Shown in pieces: positions 44,148-53,140 of a stretch of 64,000 bases of DNA. The position numbers and the translations under genes are program-made. The notes under the pieces are model-generated. The model ran no database searches. It saw only the letters and a list, made by a program, of their open reading frames with translations, and was not told the origin of the DNA. The first letter of the stretch is position 1, and the number at the start of each line of letters is the position of its first letter. Origin of the DNA: Massilimicrobiota sp. An134 (lineage in GTDB: Bacteria; Bacillota_I; Bacilli_A; Erysipelotrichales; Coprobacillaceae); NCBI RefSeq assembly GCF_002160815.1, contig NZ_NFLH01000002.1:1-64000 (forward strand), given 5' to 3'.

Positions 44148-44862
44148 AGGAAAACCTAAAGTTTGTATTCCTGTTGTAGAAACAACAACATCTTCTATAT
44201 TGAAACAGATTCAGTTTTTACAGTCCTATCTATTTGATATTATAGAATTACGTATTGATTTTTATCAGGATATTCATGATTTACAAAAAGTCCAGGATTT
44301 ACTGATGCAAATCAGAAATCAAACTGAAAAACCACTGTTATTGACATATCGTTCTGCTAGAGAAGGGGGACAAATCCAATTAAGTGATGAAGCATATCTT
44401 GCACTTGTCAAAACAGCATGTCAAAGTCAATGTATTGATATGATTGATGTAGAATTGATGAGTGGTAATGTGTTGGTTTGTCAAATGGTTGATATAGCAC
44501 ATCAAAATCATGTGAAAGTTCTGATGTCATATCATGATTTTGAACAGACACCAAAGATTCAGGAAATGAAACAATATTTAGAGAATATGGAAATTCTCGG
44601 TGCAGATCTATGTAAAATAGCTGTTATGCCACATCGTTATCAAGATGTGGTCGACTTATTAAATATAACAATGGAGATGTCACACAGACTTTCTCGACCT
44701 ATTGTCACAATGTCTATGGGATCAATCGGGAAAATTTCAAGAATTGTCGGAGAATTAACAGGTTCTGCCATGACATTTGCCAGTGTGAATCAAGCGTCTG
44801 CCCCAGGTCAAATGGAGGTAGAAGATTTACAGAAACTTTTGGAGGTGATTCATCATGATTGA
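44110..44862 (+). CDS. aroD: Type I 3-dehydroquinate dehydratase
   Basis: Third step of the shikimate pathway, through a Schiff base. The 250-residue TIM barrel has ELRIDFY (about 44-50), LLTYRSAREGGQ (about 76-87), the catalytic histidine in MSYHDFEQTP (about 140-149) and the Schiff-base lysine in LCKIAVMP (about 165-172). AGGAGGAGAATT precedes the ATG, which lies 38 bp inside the previous gene. No other shikimate gene is in the window. Confidence 0.95.
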   Translation: MSVCQVRQLKIGEGKPKVCIPVVETTTSSILKQIQFLQSYLFDIIELRIDFYQDIHDLQKVQDLLMQIRNQTEKPLLLTYRSAREGGQIQLSDEAYLALVKTACQSQCIDMIDVELMSGNVLVCQMVDIAHQNHVKVLMSYHDFEQTPKIQEMKQYLENMEILGADLCKIAVMPHRYQDVVDLLNITMEMSHRLSRPIVTMSMGSIGKISRIVGELTGSAMTFASVNQASAPGQMEVEDLQKLLEVIHHD

Positions 44863-45631
44863 TTTACTAAAGGCTCAAAAGGCTTTTCAAAAATATATCA
44901 GTCATTATGATTCTACAATTCCATCTATTCGTTTAAAAATCATTCATACTTATAAAGTTATGGAGTGTAGTGAATATTTGTGTCATAAGCTCCATTTGTC
45001 AAAAGAAGATAGTGATTTAGCTTCACTCATTGCTTTGCTTCATGATATTGGACGTTTTGAACAATGGATGAGATATCAAAGCTTTGCTGATCATAAAACA
45101 ATTGATCATGCCTTGTTTTCTAGTCAGTTGCTGTTTGATGAAGGGCTTATTAGAGAGTTTATTGAGGATGATCAATATGATGATATTATTAAGCACGCTA
45201 TTGAACAGCATAATCGTTATCAGGTAGAAGATGGTTTTGATGAGAAAACATTGTTATTTATTCATTTAATAAGAGATGCAGATAAATTAGATAATTTTAG
45301 AGTAAAAGAAGAAGAAAAAATAGAGAATATATTATATGTATCTTTAGATGAGGTGAATCATGAGCAGATTTCTGAAAAAATTTATCAACAGTTTTCACAG
45401 CAACAGTTGATTTATGCGCCTGATCGACACACACATATTGATATGTGGTTATCTTATATTGCTTTTATTTTTGATTTGTATTTTCAAGAAAGTATTCAAT
45501 ATATTCAAGACAACCATTGGGTTGAACGCTCATTTCAACGTTTAAATCCTGTAGATTTTAAAGTGAATAAACAATATCAAACTTTAAAGCAGATTGCTTT
45601 AGATTATATACAAAAAAGGAGTGCAGTATGA
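44855..45631 (+). CDS. HD-domain phosphohydrolase, 258 aa
   Basis: A metal-dependent HD superfamily protein. IALLHDIGRFEQW near residue 65 carries the HD pair, and H-containing AIEQHNRY (about 112-119) and LIRDADKLDNF (about 140-150) supply the other ligands. The likely chemistry is phosphomonoester or nucleotide hydrolysis; the substrate is unknown. It overlaps aroD by 8 bp and the next gene by 4 bp. Confidence 0.85.
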   Translation: MIDLLKAQKAFQKYISHYDSTIPSIRLKIIHTYKVMECSEYLCHKLHLSKEDSDLASLIALLHDIGRFEQWMRYQSFADHKTIDHALFSSQLLFDEGLIREFIEDDQYDDIIKHAIEQHNRYQVEDGFDEKTLLFIHLIRDADKLDNFRVKEEEKIENILYVSLDEVNHEQISEKIYQQFSQQQLIYAPDRHTHIDMWLSYIAFIFDLYFQESIQYIQDNHWVERSFQRLNPVDFKVNKQYQTLKQIALDYIQKRSAV

Positions 45632-46137
45632 ATCATAAAAAAACAAGAAAAATGGTTTATTTAGCCCTGTTAAGTGCGATTGCGATTGTTTTACATACAG
45701 TAGAAGCAGCAATTCCTGTTCCTTTGCCAGTTGGTGCAAAGCTAGGGCTAGCTAATATTATTTCTTTAGTCGTTATTCATCTTTATGGTATTAAAGAAAT
45801 GTTTATTGTGAATATATTTAGAGTTCTGGTTTCTAGTTTATTAACAGGTATTTTTATGCAGAATCCATTCTTTATTAGTTGTGGTGGTGTTTTTTTAAGC
45901 AGTTTAGCTTTAGCTATTATTTATAAATTTGTAAAACTACCAATGGTTTCTACATCTATTGTGTCAGCTATCTTTCATAATATTGGACAAGTCGCTGTTG
46001 TTGCTTTTATATTTTCATTTGCGGGTATCATGGTTTATGTTTTACCATTACTTATCACATCTATTCCAACAGGAATTTTAACAGGACTTGTTGCAATTGA
46101 GATTTTAAAACGTGTTAAAAAGGAACAATTTCAATAA
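45628..46137 (+). CDS. Gx-transporter / heptaprenyl diphosphate synthase component I-like membrane protein
   Basis: A 169-residue membrane protein with five or six helices of the family named Hpre_diP_synt_I or Gx transporter. The conserved N-terminal segment VEAAIPVPLPVGAKLGLANI is present, resembling substrate-binding (S) components of ECF-type carriers. The family usually sits near NusG-like or isoprenoid genes; here it closes the aroD operon, overlapping the HD gene by 4 bp. The substrate is unknown. Confidence 0.82.
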   Translation: MNHKKTRKMVYLALLSAIAIVLHTVEAAIPVPLPVGAKLGLANIISLVVIHLYGIKEMFIVNIFRVLVSSLLTGIFMQNPFFISCGGVFLSSLALAIIYKFVKLPMVSTSIVSAIFHNIGQVAVVAFIFSFAGIMVYVLPLLITSIPTGILTGLVAIEILKRVKKEQFQ

Positions 46138-46139
46138 AG

Positions 46140-46161
46140 TGAACCCAATTTGTTGGACACT
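46140..46161. mobile_element. Candidate solitary IS3-family terminal repeat
   Basis: TGAACCCAATTTGTTGGACA begins 3 bp after the stop of the Gx-transporter gene and resembles the ends of IS3/IS150-group elements (TG...CCCAA...GTTGGACA). No transposase or second end is nearby. It abuts the truncated VanZ gene, as expected if an insertion and later deletion left a scar. Confidence 0.4.
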
Positions 46162-46181
46162 TATTTAAATTTTATGAATTG

Positions 46182-46514
46182 ATGAACTTAGTTCCGTTTT
46201 TTGATGTAACAAGTGGAAGAGGCGATTTTATCAGACAGGTAGTATTAAATATAGTTATGACCATTCCTTTTGGATTTTTATTACCATTAGTAAGAGAGAA
46301 AAAGATAAATTTATTGAATGTTATTTTTTATACTTTTCTATTAAGTTTAGGTATAGAAATCTTACAACCATTTATAAATGGTGTAAGATCATCTGATATA
46401 ACTGATATAATAACAAATGTGACAGGAGGTATGATTGGATATATCTTATATTTATTATTCAAACCACTTGTAATTAAAATACTTCATTGTGTGAAAATGG
46501 GAGATGTCAATTAA
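46182..46514 (+). pseudogene. VanZ-like membrane protein, N-terminally truncated
   Basis: The remaining 110 residues match the VanZ-like family from its NLIPF motif onward (MNLVPFFDV, then NIVMTIPFGFLLP and SSDITDIITNVTGGMIGY). The first membrane segment, which normally precedes NLIPF, is missing. The frame continues upstream only to a stop at 46140 beside the IS-like repeat. There is no ribosome site before the TTG at 46179 or the ATG at 46182. It is probably a gene remnant, though a short functional form cannot be excluded. Confidence 0.65.
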
Positions 46515-46550
46515 ATAAAAAAATATTGATATGGAATTAGTAAATTTGAA

Positions 46551-46580
46551 ACGATTGATATGGAATCAGTCGTTTTTTAT
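46551..46580 (+). terminator. Terminator after the VanZ remnant
   Basis: ACGATTGAT at 46551-46559 pairs with ATCAGTCGT at 46565-46573 (one G-T pair), followed by T6. Confidence 0.75.
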
Positions 46581-46589
46581 TTACAGACT

Positions 46590-46598
46590 TGTTATAAT
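46590..46598 (+). promoter_or_regulatory. Extended -10 promoter of glpK
   Basis: TGTTATAAT with hexamer at 46593-46598, 18 bp before the glpK start and just ahead of the GAGGAGGG ribosome site. Confidence 0.5.
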
Positions 46599-46616
46599 AA
46601 AGTGAGGAGGGTATTT

Positions 46617-48101
46617 ATGAAAGAATATATTTTAGCAATTGATCAGGGAACGACAAGTACCAGAGCTATTTTATTTGATCAACATGGACATTTATGTCAT
46701 ATGCAACAAAGAGAATTTAAACAATATTTTCCTCATCCAGGATGGGTAGAACACGATGCTAAAGAGATATGGAACTCGGTCGTAGAAGTGGTTCAGGCAT
46801 TGTTTACGATTGAAAATATTCAGTCTTCACAGATTAAAGCTATTGGAATAACCAATCAAAGAGAAACAACGGTCGTATGGGATAAAACAACAGGAGAACC
46901 TGTTTATCATGCCATTGTCTGGCAATCACGTCAATCACAGGATATTTGTGATGAATTGATTGAAAAAGGGTATAGTCCTATGATTCAAGAAAAAACGGGA
47001 TTAATTATTAATCCATATTTTAGTGCCAGCAAAATCAAATGGATACTAGATCATATTGATTATGAACATAAGGATCAGTTATTATTTGGAACGATTGATA
47101 CATGGCTGATCTGGAAATTGACTGGTGGAAAAGTACATGCGACAGATTATACCAATGCTTCAAGAACAATGTTATATAATATTCATGATTTAAAATGGGA
47201 TGATGATTTATTAGCATTATTTGATATTCCTAGAAGTATGTTACCAGAAGTGAAAGAATCTTCATGTATATATGGATACAGTGATGAAACGCAAATGAGT
47301 GGATTGCATTTTAGAGCACCTATCTGTGGAGTTGCAGGTGATCAACAGGCATCATTATTTGGGCATACTTGTTTTCAATCAGGAGATATCAAAAATACTT
47401 ATGGAACAGGATGCTTTATTTTAATGAATACTGGTCATATGCCTGTAACATCAAATAATGGTTTATTGACAACAATTGCATGGGGACTTCATGGAGAAAT
47501 CACTTATGCTTTAGAAGGGTCTGTTTTCATTGGTGGAAGTGTTATGCAATGGTTAAGAGATGGTCTTCATTTAATACAAAATGTTGGAGAAACAGAAGCT
47601 ATGGCTCAATCTTTAAAGAATAATGAAGGTGTGTATCTCATCCCAGCATTTGTTGGGTTAGGCACGCCCTATTGGGAAAATGATGTCAGAGGAACAATCT
47701 TTGGCTTAACACGAGGAACTTCAAGAAATCATATTGTGCGTGCAGCTTTAGAGTCTATCGCTTTTCAAAGTTGCGATGTGATCGAAGTGATGAAACAGGA
47801 AGCACATATTTCTTTAAAAAGTCTATCAGTAGATGGTGGAGCAACAAGTAATGCATTTTTAATGCAGTTTCAAAGTGATATGCTTCATATTGATATATTA
47901 CAGCCACAAGTTAAAGAAACAACAGCCCTTGGAGCAGCGTATTTAGCTGGTTTAGCTATAGGTTTTTATAAAAGTCAGGATGATATCAAGAAAAATCATC
48001 AATTTGCTCAAGTATATCATCCAGTCATGAATCAACAAGAAGCTTTACAATATTATAAGCAGTGGCAAAAAGCAATTGCAGCAACATGTGTATTTAAATA
48101 G
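46617..48101 (+). CDS. glpK: Glycerol kinase
   Basis: Phosphorylates glycerol with ATP. The FGGY kinase fold is clear: YILAIDQGTTSTRAILFD (about 3-20), NQRETTVVWDKTTG (about 79-92), a catalytic aspartate in GVAGDQQASLFGH (about 238-250) and the C-terminal FGGY signature region (SLKSLSVDGGATSN). The 494-residue form starts at the ATG at 46617 behind GAGGAGGG; the longer open frame has no ribosome site. No glycerol facilitator or GlpO/GlpD gene is adjacent. Confidence 0.96.
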   Translation: MKEYILAIDQGTTSTRAILFDQHGHLCHMQQREFKQYFPHPGWVEHDAKEIWNSVVEVVQALFTIENIQSSQIKAIGITNQRETTVVWDKTTGEPVYHAIVWQSRQSQDICDELIEKGYSPMIQEKTGLIINPYFSASKIKWILDHIDYEHKDQLLFGTIDTWLIWKLTGGKVHATDYTNASRTMLYNIHDLKWDDDLLALFDIPRSMLPEVKESSCIYGYSDETQMSGLHFRAPICGVAGDQQASLFGHTCFQSGDIKNTYGTGCFILMNTGHMPVTSNNGLLTTIAWGLHGEITYALEGSVFIGGSVMQWLRDGLHLIQNVGETEAMAQSLKNNEGVYLIPAFVGLGTPYWENDVRGTIFGLTRGTSRNHIVRAALESIAFQSCDVIEVMKQEAHISLKSLSVDGGATSNAFLMQFQSDMLHIDILQPQVKETTALGAAYLAGLAIGFYKSQDDIKKNHQFAQVYHPVMNQQEALQYYKQWQKAIAATCVFK

Positions 48102-48110
48102 GAGGATTTT

Positions 48111-48581
48111 ATGAAAGCAAAAAGAATTGTGGCTTTGACTTTATTAACATGTTTATTGATGGGATGTCAGCAAGCCGATGAAACAGCTAAAAACGATCAG
48201 TCAACTGTTGAATTGATTCAAACTGATGATAGCTGGGGAATTGCTTTGTCTTCGACAAATGTCAGCAATACAGGCTTAACATTGATTTGTAGCCAAAATG
48301 GTGGAGAGATCACAGGTGAACTTCAAACAGGTGAAAAATACTGGATTGAAGAAAAGGTAGATGGAAAGTGGCAGGAACTTTCAACACCAGAAAAACCTAT
48401 TTGGCAAGATTTGTCTTATACCATTAAAATGCAAAACTTAACACAATGGGATATTCAATGGAGTGACCTTTATGGGACATTACCACAAGGAGAATATCGC
48501 ATTGGTAAGGAAATACAGGATTTTCGTGGTGGCAGTGACTATGATGAAAAAGCTTATTATGCTGAGTTTGTGATTGAATAG
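48111..48581 (+). CDS. Lipoprotein with immunoglobulin-like domain, 156 aa
   Basis: A signal peptide with lipobox LLMGC (cysteine at about residue 19) predicts attachment to the outer face of the membrane. The rest is a beta-sandwich of the bacterial Ig-like type, ending LPQGEYRIGKEIQDFR...YYAEFVIE, a pattern common in small Firmicute lipoproteins. It begins 9 bp after glpK with AGGAGG, so it is likely co-transcribed. The role is unknown. Confidence 0.8.
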   Translation: MKAKRIVALTLLTCLLMGCQQADETAKNDQSTVELIQTDDSWGIALSSTNVSNTGLTLICSQNGGEITGELQTGEKYWIEEKVDGKWQELSTPEKPIWQDLSYTIKMQNLTQWDIQWSDLYGTLPQGEYRIGKEIQDFRGGSDYDEKAYYAEFVIE

Positions 48582-48628
48582 AAGTTTACGCTAGATGTTA
48601 AAGAACACATTTATGACTAGAAAATGAA

Positions 48629-48662
48629 AAAACATGACTTCATTTCAAAGTCATGTTTTCAT
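48629..48662. terminator. Bidirectional terminator
   Basis: AAAACATGACTT at 48629-48640 pairs perfectly with AAGTCATGTTTT at 48648-48659, with A and T tracts on both sides. It ends the glpK operon rightward and the LemA-DUF2207 operon leftward. Confidence 0.88.
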
Positions 48663-48663
48663 T

Positions 48664-50412
48664 TTAGCGGACACCGCCTCCGCCACCACCAGAGAAGCCA
48701 CCTCCGCCTCCTGTAAATGATGATGAACCGCCACCACCACTTGCAGCTATAGAAGCATCATGTGAAGCTTTCATACTGTTGTGTGAGAACATATGAACCA
48801 TATGCATTGTATAGATTGTATCTAATTGTGATTGTTCATTGAAGGTTGGACATAATCTTCCTAATTGTTCCTGAACTTTATCGGCAATCTGTAAAATAGA
48901 AGCAAAAATGAGATATTCTTCCCATAACTTGACTTCAATCACTTCTTTTTCATCAATCAAGCTCATTTCCTCTAAGAAAGTTTTTAAACCTATGATATGT
49001 TCCATTTCTTCTCTAATAGATGCATCATAAGTATCAGTGCTATGTGAGAATCTGATTTTTAAAAATGATGTATATGTTGTTTCTAATGTTAATAAATGCT
49101 GATTTCTTAATTCATTTTCAATATATTCATCAATACTTTCAAACCATTCATCAATTTTTTCATAATTTTCTTTGCACCACGATTCAAACTCATCTGTTTC
49201 TAAGACCTGATTAGAACCAGCTGCCTGTCTGAAAAATTGAAATAACTTTTTCTCTAATGGATGTGTAATAGGAATATCGTTATCTAAATCTACTGAATAG
49301 CCTTCTTTTTTAAAGAAGAGGAATTGTTTGACTTCTTCTTTTTGAAATTCAATATAGTTTTCTTTAATCCATCTTAATAGAATAGCAGCAATCAGGCCAT
49401 CACGATCTTGATCAGTAATCAAACCTAATTTTTTAGCATAGTAATAGAATTGAAATAAATCTTTTTGACAAGGAATGTCTCTAAACATTGGTGGTTCATG
49501 ATTTAATGGAATATGATCGTTGAATTGAAAATCAACACGACCTCTTGTATAAGCCACAATCAATACGACGACAACTGCACCAATTAATCCTATCACTGCA
49601 AAGACAATAGCGATAATCATCGCAGTATTATCTTTATACATAAAAGAGTTGTAATAATCTCCCTGATCATAAAATTCGTCTTCATATTGACTGCCATCAA
49701 TCGCATCTTCTAATATCTTTTGAAAAGATTGATCATTCACATGAGCGTTTGTAAATGTTTCATTATCAATCTGCATCAATAATTGCATCTTAGCACCTTC
49801 AGGTACAGCACTTTGTGTTTCCATAATGACATCACCATGATCAAAATAGACAACACCCTGATATCCAAAAGCCCAGATTTTCGCATTGTTTTTGTTGAAA
49901 TCATGTGATGATGAAACAGTGATTTTGACATGTTGAGGTTCTAACTCCATTTCTGAAAAGAAAGCATAGTTAAATCCTTGAGTGTCCTGATATTGTTGAA
50001 CAAAATTGGCTATATCATATTCAAATGTATAAGTTCTTCGTCCATACTCACCAATACCAAAGCAGAGTTCATAGCGATCACCATCTTGAATCATCCCACA
50101 TTTGCCATCTTTGTCTTCTTTATCAAGATCAACATCCCATTCACCAATATTTTGATAACGATTGCCTTGATCATCAACAACATTAAAATTCGATATATGA
50201 GAATCTCCCATATTATCAAAAACTTTATAAATTTCTGTTCCCTCTTCAATATTGATATCCCAAATTTCCTGCACATGTGCACTTCCATCATTATTTAAAG
50301 TTGTATGGATAGAGATGTCATTTAAATGGGTATCAGCTCCATAAACCAAAGAAGATAACGATGGTATGAGAATAAGTAGTAAAGAAAATATCAGACATAT
50401 TTTCTTTTTCAT
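48664..50412 (-). CDS. DUF2207-family membrane protein with Gly-rich tail, 582 aa
   Basis: A signal peptide (1-25) is followed by an extracytoplasmic DUF2207 domain (about 28-200), a membrane helix (about 263-290) and a cytoplasmic region of about 250 residues. The protein ends with a glycine- and serine-rich tail (positions 560-582, mostly GGG repeats with phenylalanines). DUF2207 proteins pair with LemA, whose gene ends 1 bp before this start. The molecular role is unknown. The Gly-rich tail is a regular feature of the family. Confidence 0.88.
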   Translation of the reverse strand: MKKKICLIFSLLLILIPSLSSLVYGADTHLNDISIHTTLNNDGSAHVQEIWDINIEEGTEIYKVFDNMGDSHISNFNVVDDQGNRYQNIGEWDVDLDKEDKDGKCGMIQDGDRYELCFGIGEYGRRTYTFEYDIANFVQQYQDTQGFNYAFFSEMELEPQHVKITVSSSHDFNKNNAKIWAFGYQGVVYFDHGDVIMETQSAVPEGAKMQLLMQIDNETFTNAHVNDQSFQKILEDAIDGSQYEDEFYDQGDYYNSFMYKDNTAMIIAIVFAVIGLIGAVVVVLIVAYTRGRVDFQFNDHIPLNHEPPMFRDIPCQKDLFQFYYYAKKLGLITDQDRDGLIAAILLRWIKENYIEFQKEEVKQFLFFKKEGYSVDLDNDIPITHPLEKKLFQFFRQAAGSNQVLETDEFESWCKENYEKIDEWFESIDEYIENELRNQHLLTLETTYTSFLKIRFSHSTDTYDASIREEMEHIIGLKTFLEEMSLIDEKEVIEVKLWEEYLIFASILQIADKVQEQLGRLCPTFNEQSQLDTIYTMHMVHMFSHNSMKASHDASIAASGGGGSSSFTGGGGGFSGGGGGGVR

Positions 50413-50413
50413 A

Positions 50414-50962
50414 TTAAAATTTCACCTCAGGAATCTCTTTATCATTTTCATTAATTTCAAAGTAATCAAATCTTTCAAAATGAAATAGACTAGCAATTAT
50501 GCTAGAAGGGAACATCTCTAACTTATTTGTATAACTATAAACGGAATCATTATAGAATTGTCTAGCAAAACTGATTTTATCTTCAGTTTGTGTCAATTCG
50601 TTTTGTAAACTGACAAAGTTTGTGTTCGCCTTTAAATCAGGATAAGCTTCACTAATTGCCATAATCTTATTTAAGGCCTGTGTCAATTCTCCCGCTGCTT
50701 CCATTTGTTCACTTGGAATAGAAGCGTTCATATATGTGTTTCTGGCTTGCATGACACTATCCAAAGTTTCCTTTTCATGTTTGGCATAACCTTTGACAGT
50801 TTCAACTAAATTAGGAATCAAATCAGCACGTCTTTTTAAGACAACATCAATTTGTGCCCAATTTGTTTTCACTTTATTTTTTTCTCTCACTAAGGCATTA
50901 TATGAGACAATCACATATAATACCAAAACAACAATGAGAATACCTACTATTATTAATATCAT
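50414..50962 (-). CDS. LemA-family protein
   Basis: A single N-terminal membrane helix (1-20) is followed by YNALVREKNKVKTNWAQIDVVLKRRADLIPNLVETVKGY (the LemA hallmark, about 25-64) and an alpha-helical bundle. The 182 residues match the family. The N terminus is short and outside, with the bundle probably cytoplasmic. It forms an operon with the DUF2207 gene. GGAGGAAAGG precedes the ATG. The function of LemA proteins remains uncertain. Confidence 0.93.
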   Translation of the reverse strand: MILIIVGILIVVLVLYVIVSYNALVREKNKVKTNWAQIDVVLKRRADLIPNLVETVKGYAKHEKETLDSVMQARNTYMNASIPSEQMEAAGELTQALNKIMAISEAYPDLKANTNFVSLQNELTQTEDKISFARQFYNDSVYSYTNKLEMFPSSIIASLFHFERFDYFEINENDKEIPEVKF

Positions 50963-51069
50963 AATCCTTTCCTCCTATAACAACATTATATACTATTCTT
51001 TGATGAAAATTGTAAATTTTTTGTTAAATCATCAGATAAATAGAATTGTTTTATGGAATATTTATTTCA

Positions 51070-51102
51070 AAAAAGTAGATAAGTGTTTGATCTTATCTAC
51101 TT
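51070..51102 (-). terminator. Terminator of the TetR-MATE operon
   Basis: AAGTAGATAAG at 51073-51083 pairs perfectly with CTTATCTACTT at 51092-51102 and, read leftward, runs into T6. It overlaps the last codons of the MATE gene. Confidence 0.85.
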
Positions 51103-52427
51103 GGTTTTGTCCAGTTTTCTTTTTTTATACCATAAATAATACCAATAGTATCAGCTAAGAACCAGCCAATAGGAATAGCCCACCATATTGCAACAGTACC
51201 TAATATTGGCGCAAAGATATATGCTAAAACGACTCTTGTTCCTAAAGAGGCAATTGTTAAAACAACAGAAATGCCAGGCTTTCCAACACCACGATAATAG
51301 CCATAGAGTAAAAATAAGCATCCAATTCCTAAATAACACATACCTTCAATCTGTAAGTATTCAACACCTTGACGAATAATTTCAACTTCTTCAGGATGAA
51401 TGAAAATCAGCATGAGTGTAGGTGCAAAAATATAGACAATTAAAGAAATGAAAATACAGAAGATACCAGAAATCAGGATAGCTGATTTAAGTCCTTTGTG
51501 GATACGTTCTGGTAGGTTGGCACCTTGATTTTGAGCAATGAAGGTTGAAAAGGCATTGCCAAAATCCTGAACAGGCATATAGGCAAAAGAGTCAATCTTC
51601 ACAGCTGCCGCAAAAGCAGACATAGTGATGACACCAAAACTATTGACTAATCCCTGAATCATCAAAATACCAAAGTTCATAACAGATTGCTGGATGCATG
51701 TTAATAATGAATAATCTTTAATCTTTTTGATAATGTCTTTATCAAAATAGCAGTGTTGTCGTGTTGGTAATAAATCTTTTTGTTTGATGAAAACATAAAT
51801 CATAATACCAAAACCACTCACCGCTTGCGCAATAATTGTCGCAAGGGCAGCACCACTGACTCTCATATGAAAAGAGACAATGAAATAAACGTCTAAAATA
51901 ATATTGATGATGGTTGCAATCGCAAGAAAATAAAGAGGCACTTTAGAATTTCCTAATGCTCTTAATAAAGAAGCAAAATAATTATAAAGAAAAGTAAAAA
52001 AGAAACCGATAAAGATGATAAATAAGTAATCATAACTTTGTTGATAGATATCTTGGGGAATATTCATAAAATGTAAAATAGGATGAATAAAAATGAGACA
52101 TAATATTTCTAGAATGACTGTAAAAATCATAATGCCAATAAAAGAAATAAAAAAAGAAGTTTTCATTTTATCTATTTGTTGACCACCATAATACATTGAA
52201 AATAAGATTCCACTTCCCATACATAACCCTAGAATAACAGATGTTAAAAAGGTCATTAAAGTAAAAGAGGATCCTACAGCAGCTAAAGCATTGGAACCAA
52301 GAAATTGTCCAACAATGAAGGTATCTGCGACATTATAGAACTGTTGAAGAAGATTCCCAATAATCATCGGTATCGCAAAGAAAATTAATGATTTGGTAAT
52401 AGAACCATGTGTTAACTGATTATTCAT
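51093..52427 (-). CDS. MATE-family multidrug efflux transporter
   Basis: A 444-residue inner-membrane antiporter with twelve predicted helices in two homologous halves. The N-terminal signature is present (LIFFAIPMIIGNLLQQFYN, then ADTFIVGQFLGSNALAAVG), and the second half repeats the pattern near residue 240 (MNFGILMIQGLVNSFG). These carriers expel cationic drugs using Na+ or H+. It follows the TetR gene by 9 bp, so the regulator very likely controls it. Confidence 0.93.
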   Translation of the reverse strand: MNNQLTHGSITKSLIFFAIPMIIGNLLQQFYNVADTFIVGQFLGSNALAAVGSSFTLMTFLTSVILGLCMGSGILFSMYYGGQQIDKMKTSFFISFIGIMIFTVILEILCLIFIHPILHFMNIPQDIYQQSYDYLFIIFIGFFFTFLYNYFASLLRALGNSKVPLYFLAIATIINIILDVYFIVSFHMRVSGAALATIIAQAVSGFGIMIYVFIKQKDLLPTRQHCYFDKDIIKKIKDYSLLTCIQQSVMNFGILMIQGLVNSFGVITMSAFAAAVKIDSFAYMPVQDFGNAFSTFIAQNQGANLPERIHKGLKSAILISGIFCIFISLIVYIFAPTLMLIFIHPEEVEIIRQGVEYLQIEGMCYLGIGCLFLLYGYYRGVGKPGISVVLTIASLGTRVVLAYIFAPILGTVAIWWAIPIGWFLADTIGIIYGIKKENWTKPSR

Positions 52428-52436
52428 AAAAACCCC

Positions 52437-52976
52437 CTATAAATTATGAAGAATGAGATCAGACATTGTATGGGCATATTCTTCCATAGATTCAAAATTT
52501 TCATTTTGAAGCCATTCTCTTAATAATATCATAAAGCCACCAATGAATATATGAAGTCTTCTTTTGGTTTCTGGAGAAAGAGAAAACTCCTGTTGTAATT
52601 CTTGAATCATTGCATCTCTCATTTCATTATAAAATTCAAATGTAAAATCCTGATTAGATAAAATACAGTATGTTTCATAGTCATTCTTTAAAATATCTAA
52701 AATTTTCATTAATAATGTATTGAGCTGTTCAACTAATGTCAGCTTATGATTTTTACGTGTAAAATATAAAATCTGTTCAATGAATTCACGTTGAAAACTC
52801 TCTAGTAAATCCTTTGTATCTAAATAATGGGCATAGAATGTCCCACGACTAATATTGGCTTCATGAATAATATCAGTGACTGTCACTTTGCTGGCAGGTT
52901 TTTCTTTTAAAAGATCAATAAAAGCTTTTTTTATTAATAATTTTGAACGTGTTGCGTTACGATATTCAGTTCTCAT
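52437..52976 (-). CDS. TetR-family transcriptional regulator
   Basis: The N-terminal helix-turn-helix is typical: TRSKLLIKKAFIDLLKEKP, then VTVTDIIHEANISRGTFYAHY (about 29-49). The C-terminal ligand domain (60-179) is of the type common in small Firmicute TetR proteins. It begins the leftward TetR-MATE operon behind AGGAGGGG. Two inverted repeats in the upstream region (52992-53028 and 53041-53063) are candidate operators. Confidence 0.92.
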   Translation of the reverse strand: MRTEYRNATRSKLLIKKAFIDLLKEKPASKVTVTDIIHEANISRGTFYAHYLDTKDLLESFQREFIEQILYFTRKNHKLTLVEQLNTLLMKILDILKNDYETYCILSNQDFTFEFYNEMRDAMIQELQQEFSLSPETKRRLHIFIGGFMILLREWLQNENFESMEEYAHTMSDLILHNL

Positions 52977-52991
52977 TCAAATCCCCTCCTT

Positions 52992-53080
52992 CAATATTGG
53001 ACAGTTTGAACCAATGTGTCTAATATTGTATAAATCATGAATATGTGTACATTGTATACATATTTTAAATCTATTATAAT
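52992..53080. promoter_or_regulatory. Divergent control region with two candidate TetR operators
   Basis: CAATATTGGACA at 52992-53003 and TGTCTAATATTG at 53017-53028 form an inverted repeat (11 of 12) with a 13-bp gap. ATATGTGTAC at 53041-53050 and GTATACATAT at 53054-53063 form a second (9 of 10) with a 3-bp gap. A rightward promoter, TTGTAT at 53052-53057 and TATAAT at 53075-53080 (17 bp apart), overlaps the second repeat. The regulator may thus control both directions. Confidence 0.5.
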
Positions 53081-53140
53081 ATATTTAAATAAGAAAAGTA
53101 TATAAGAATTTCACAATATACTCAAAAAGGAGGAGAGCTT

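Noticed and set aside
48664-48735. GC-rich repetitive stretch at the end of the DUF2207 gene
   Set aside because: It is the coding sequence of the Gly-rich tail typical of DUF2207 proteins, not a separate repeat element.
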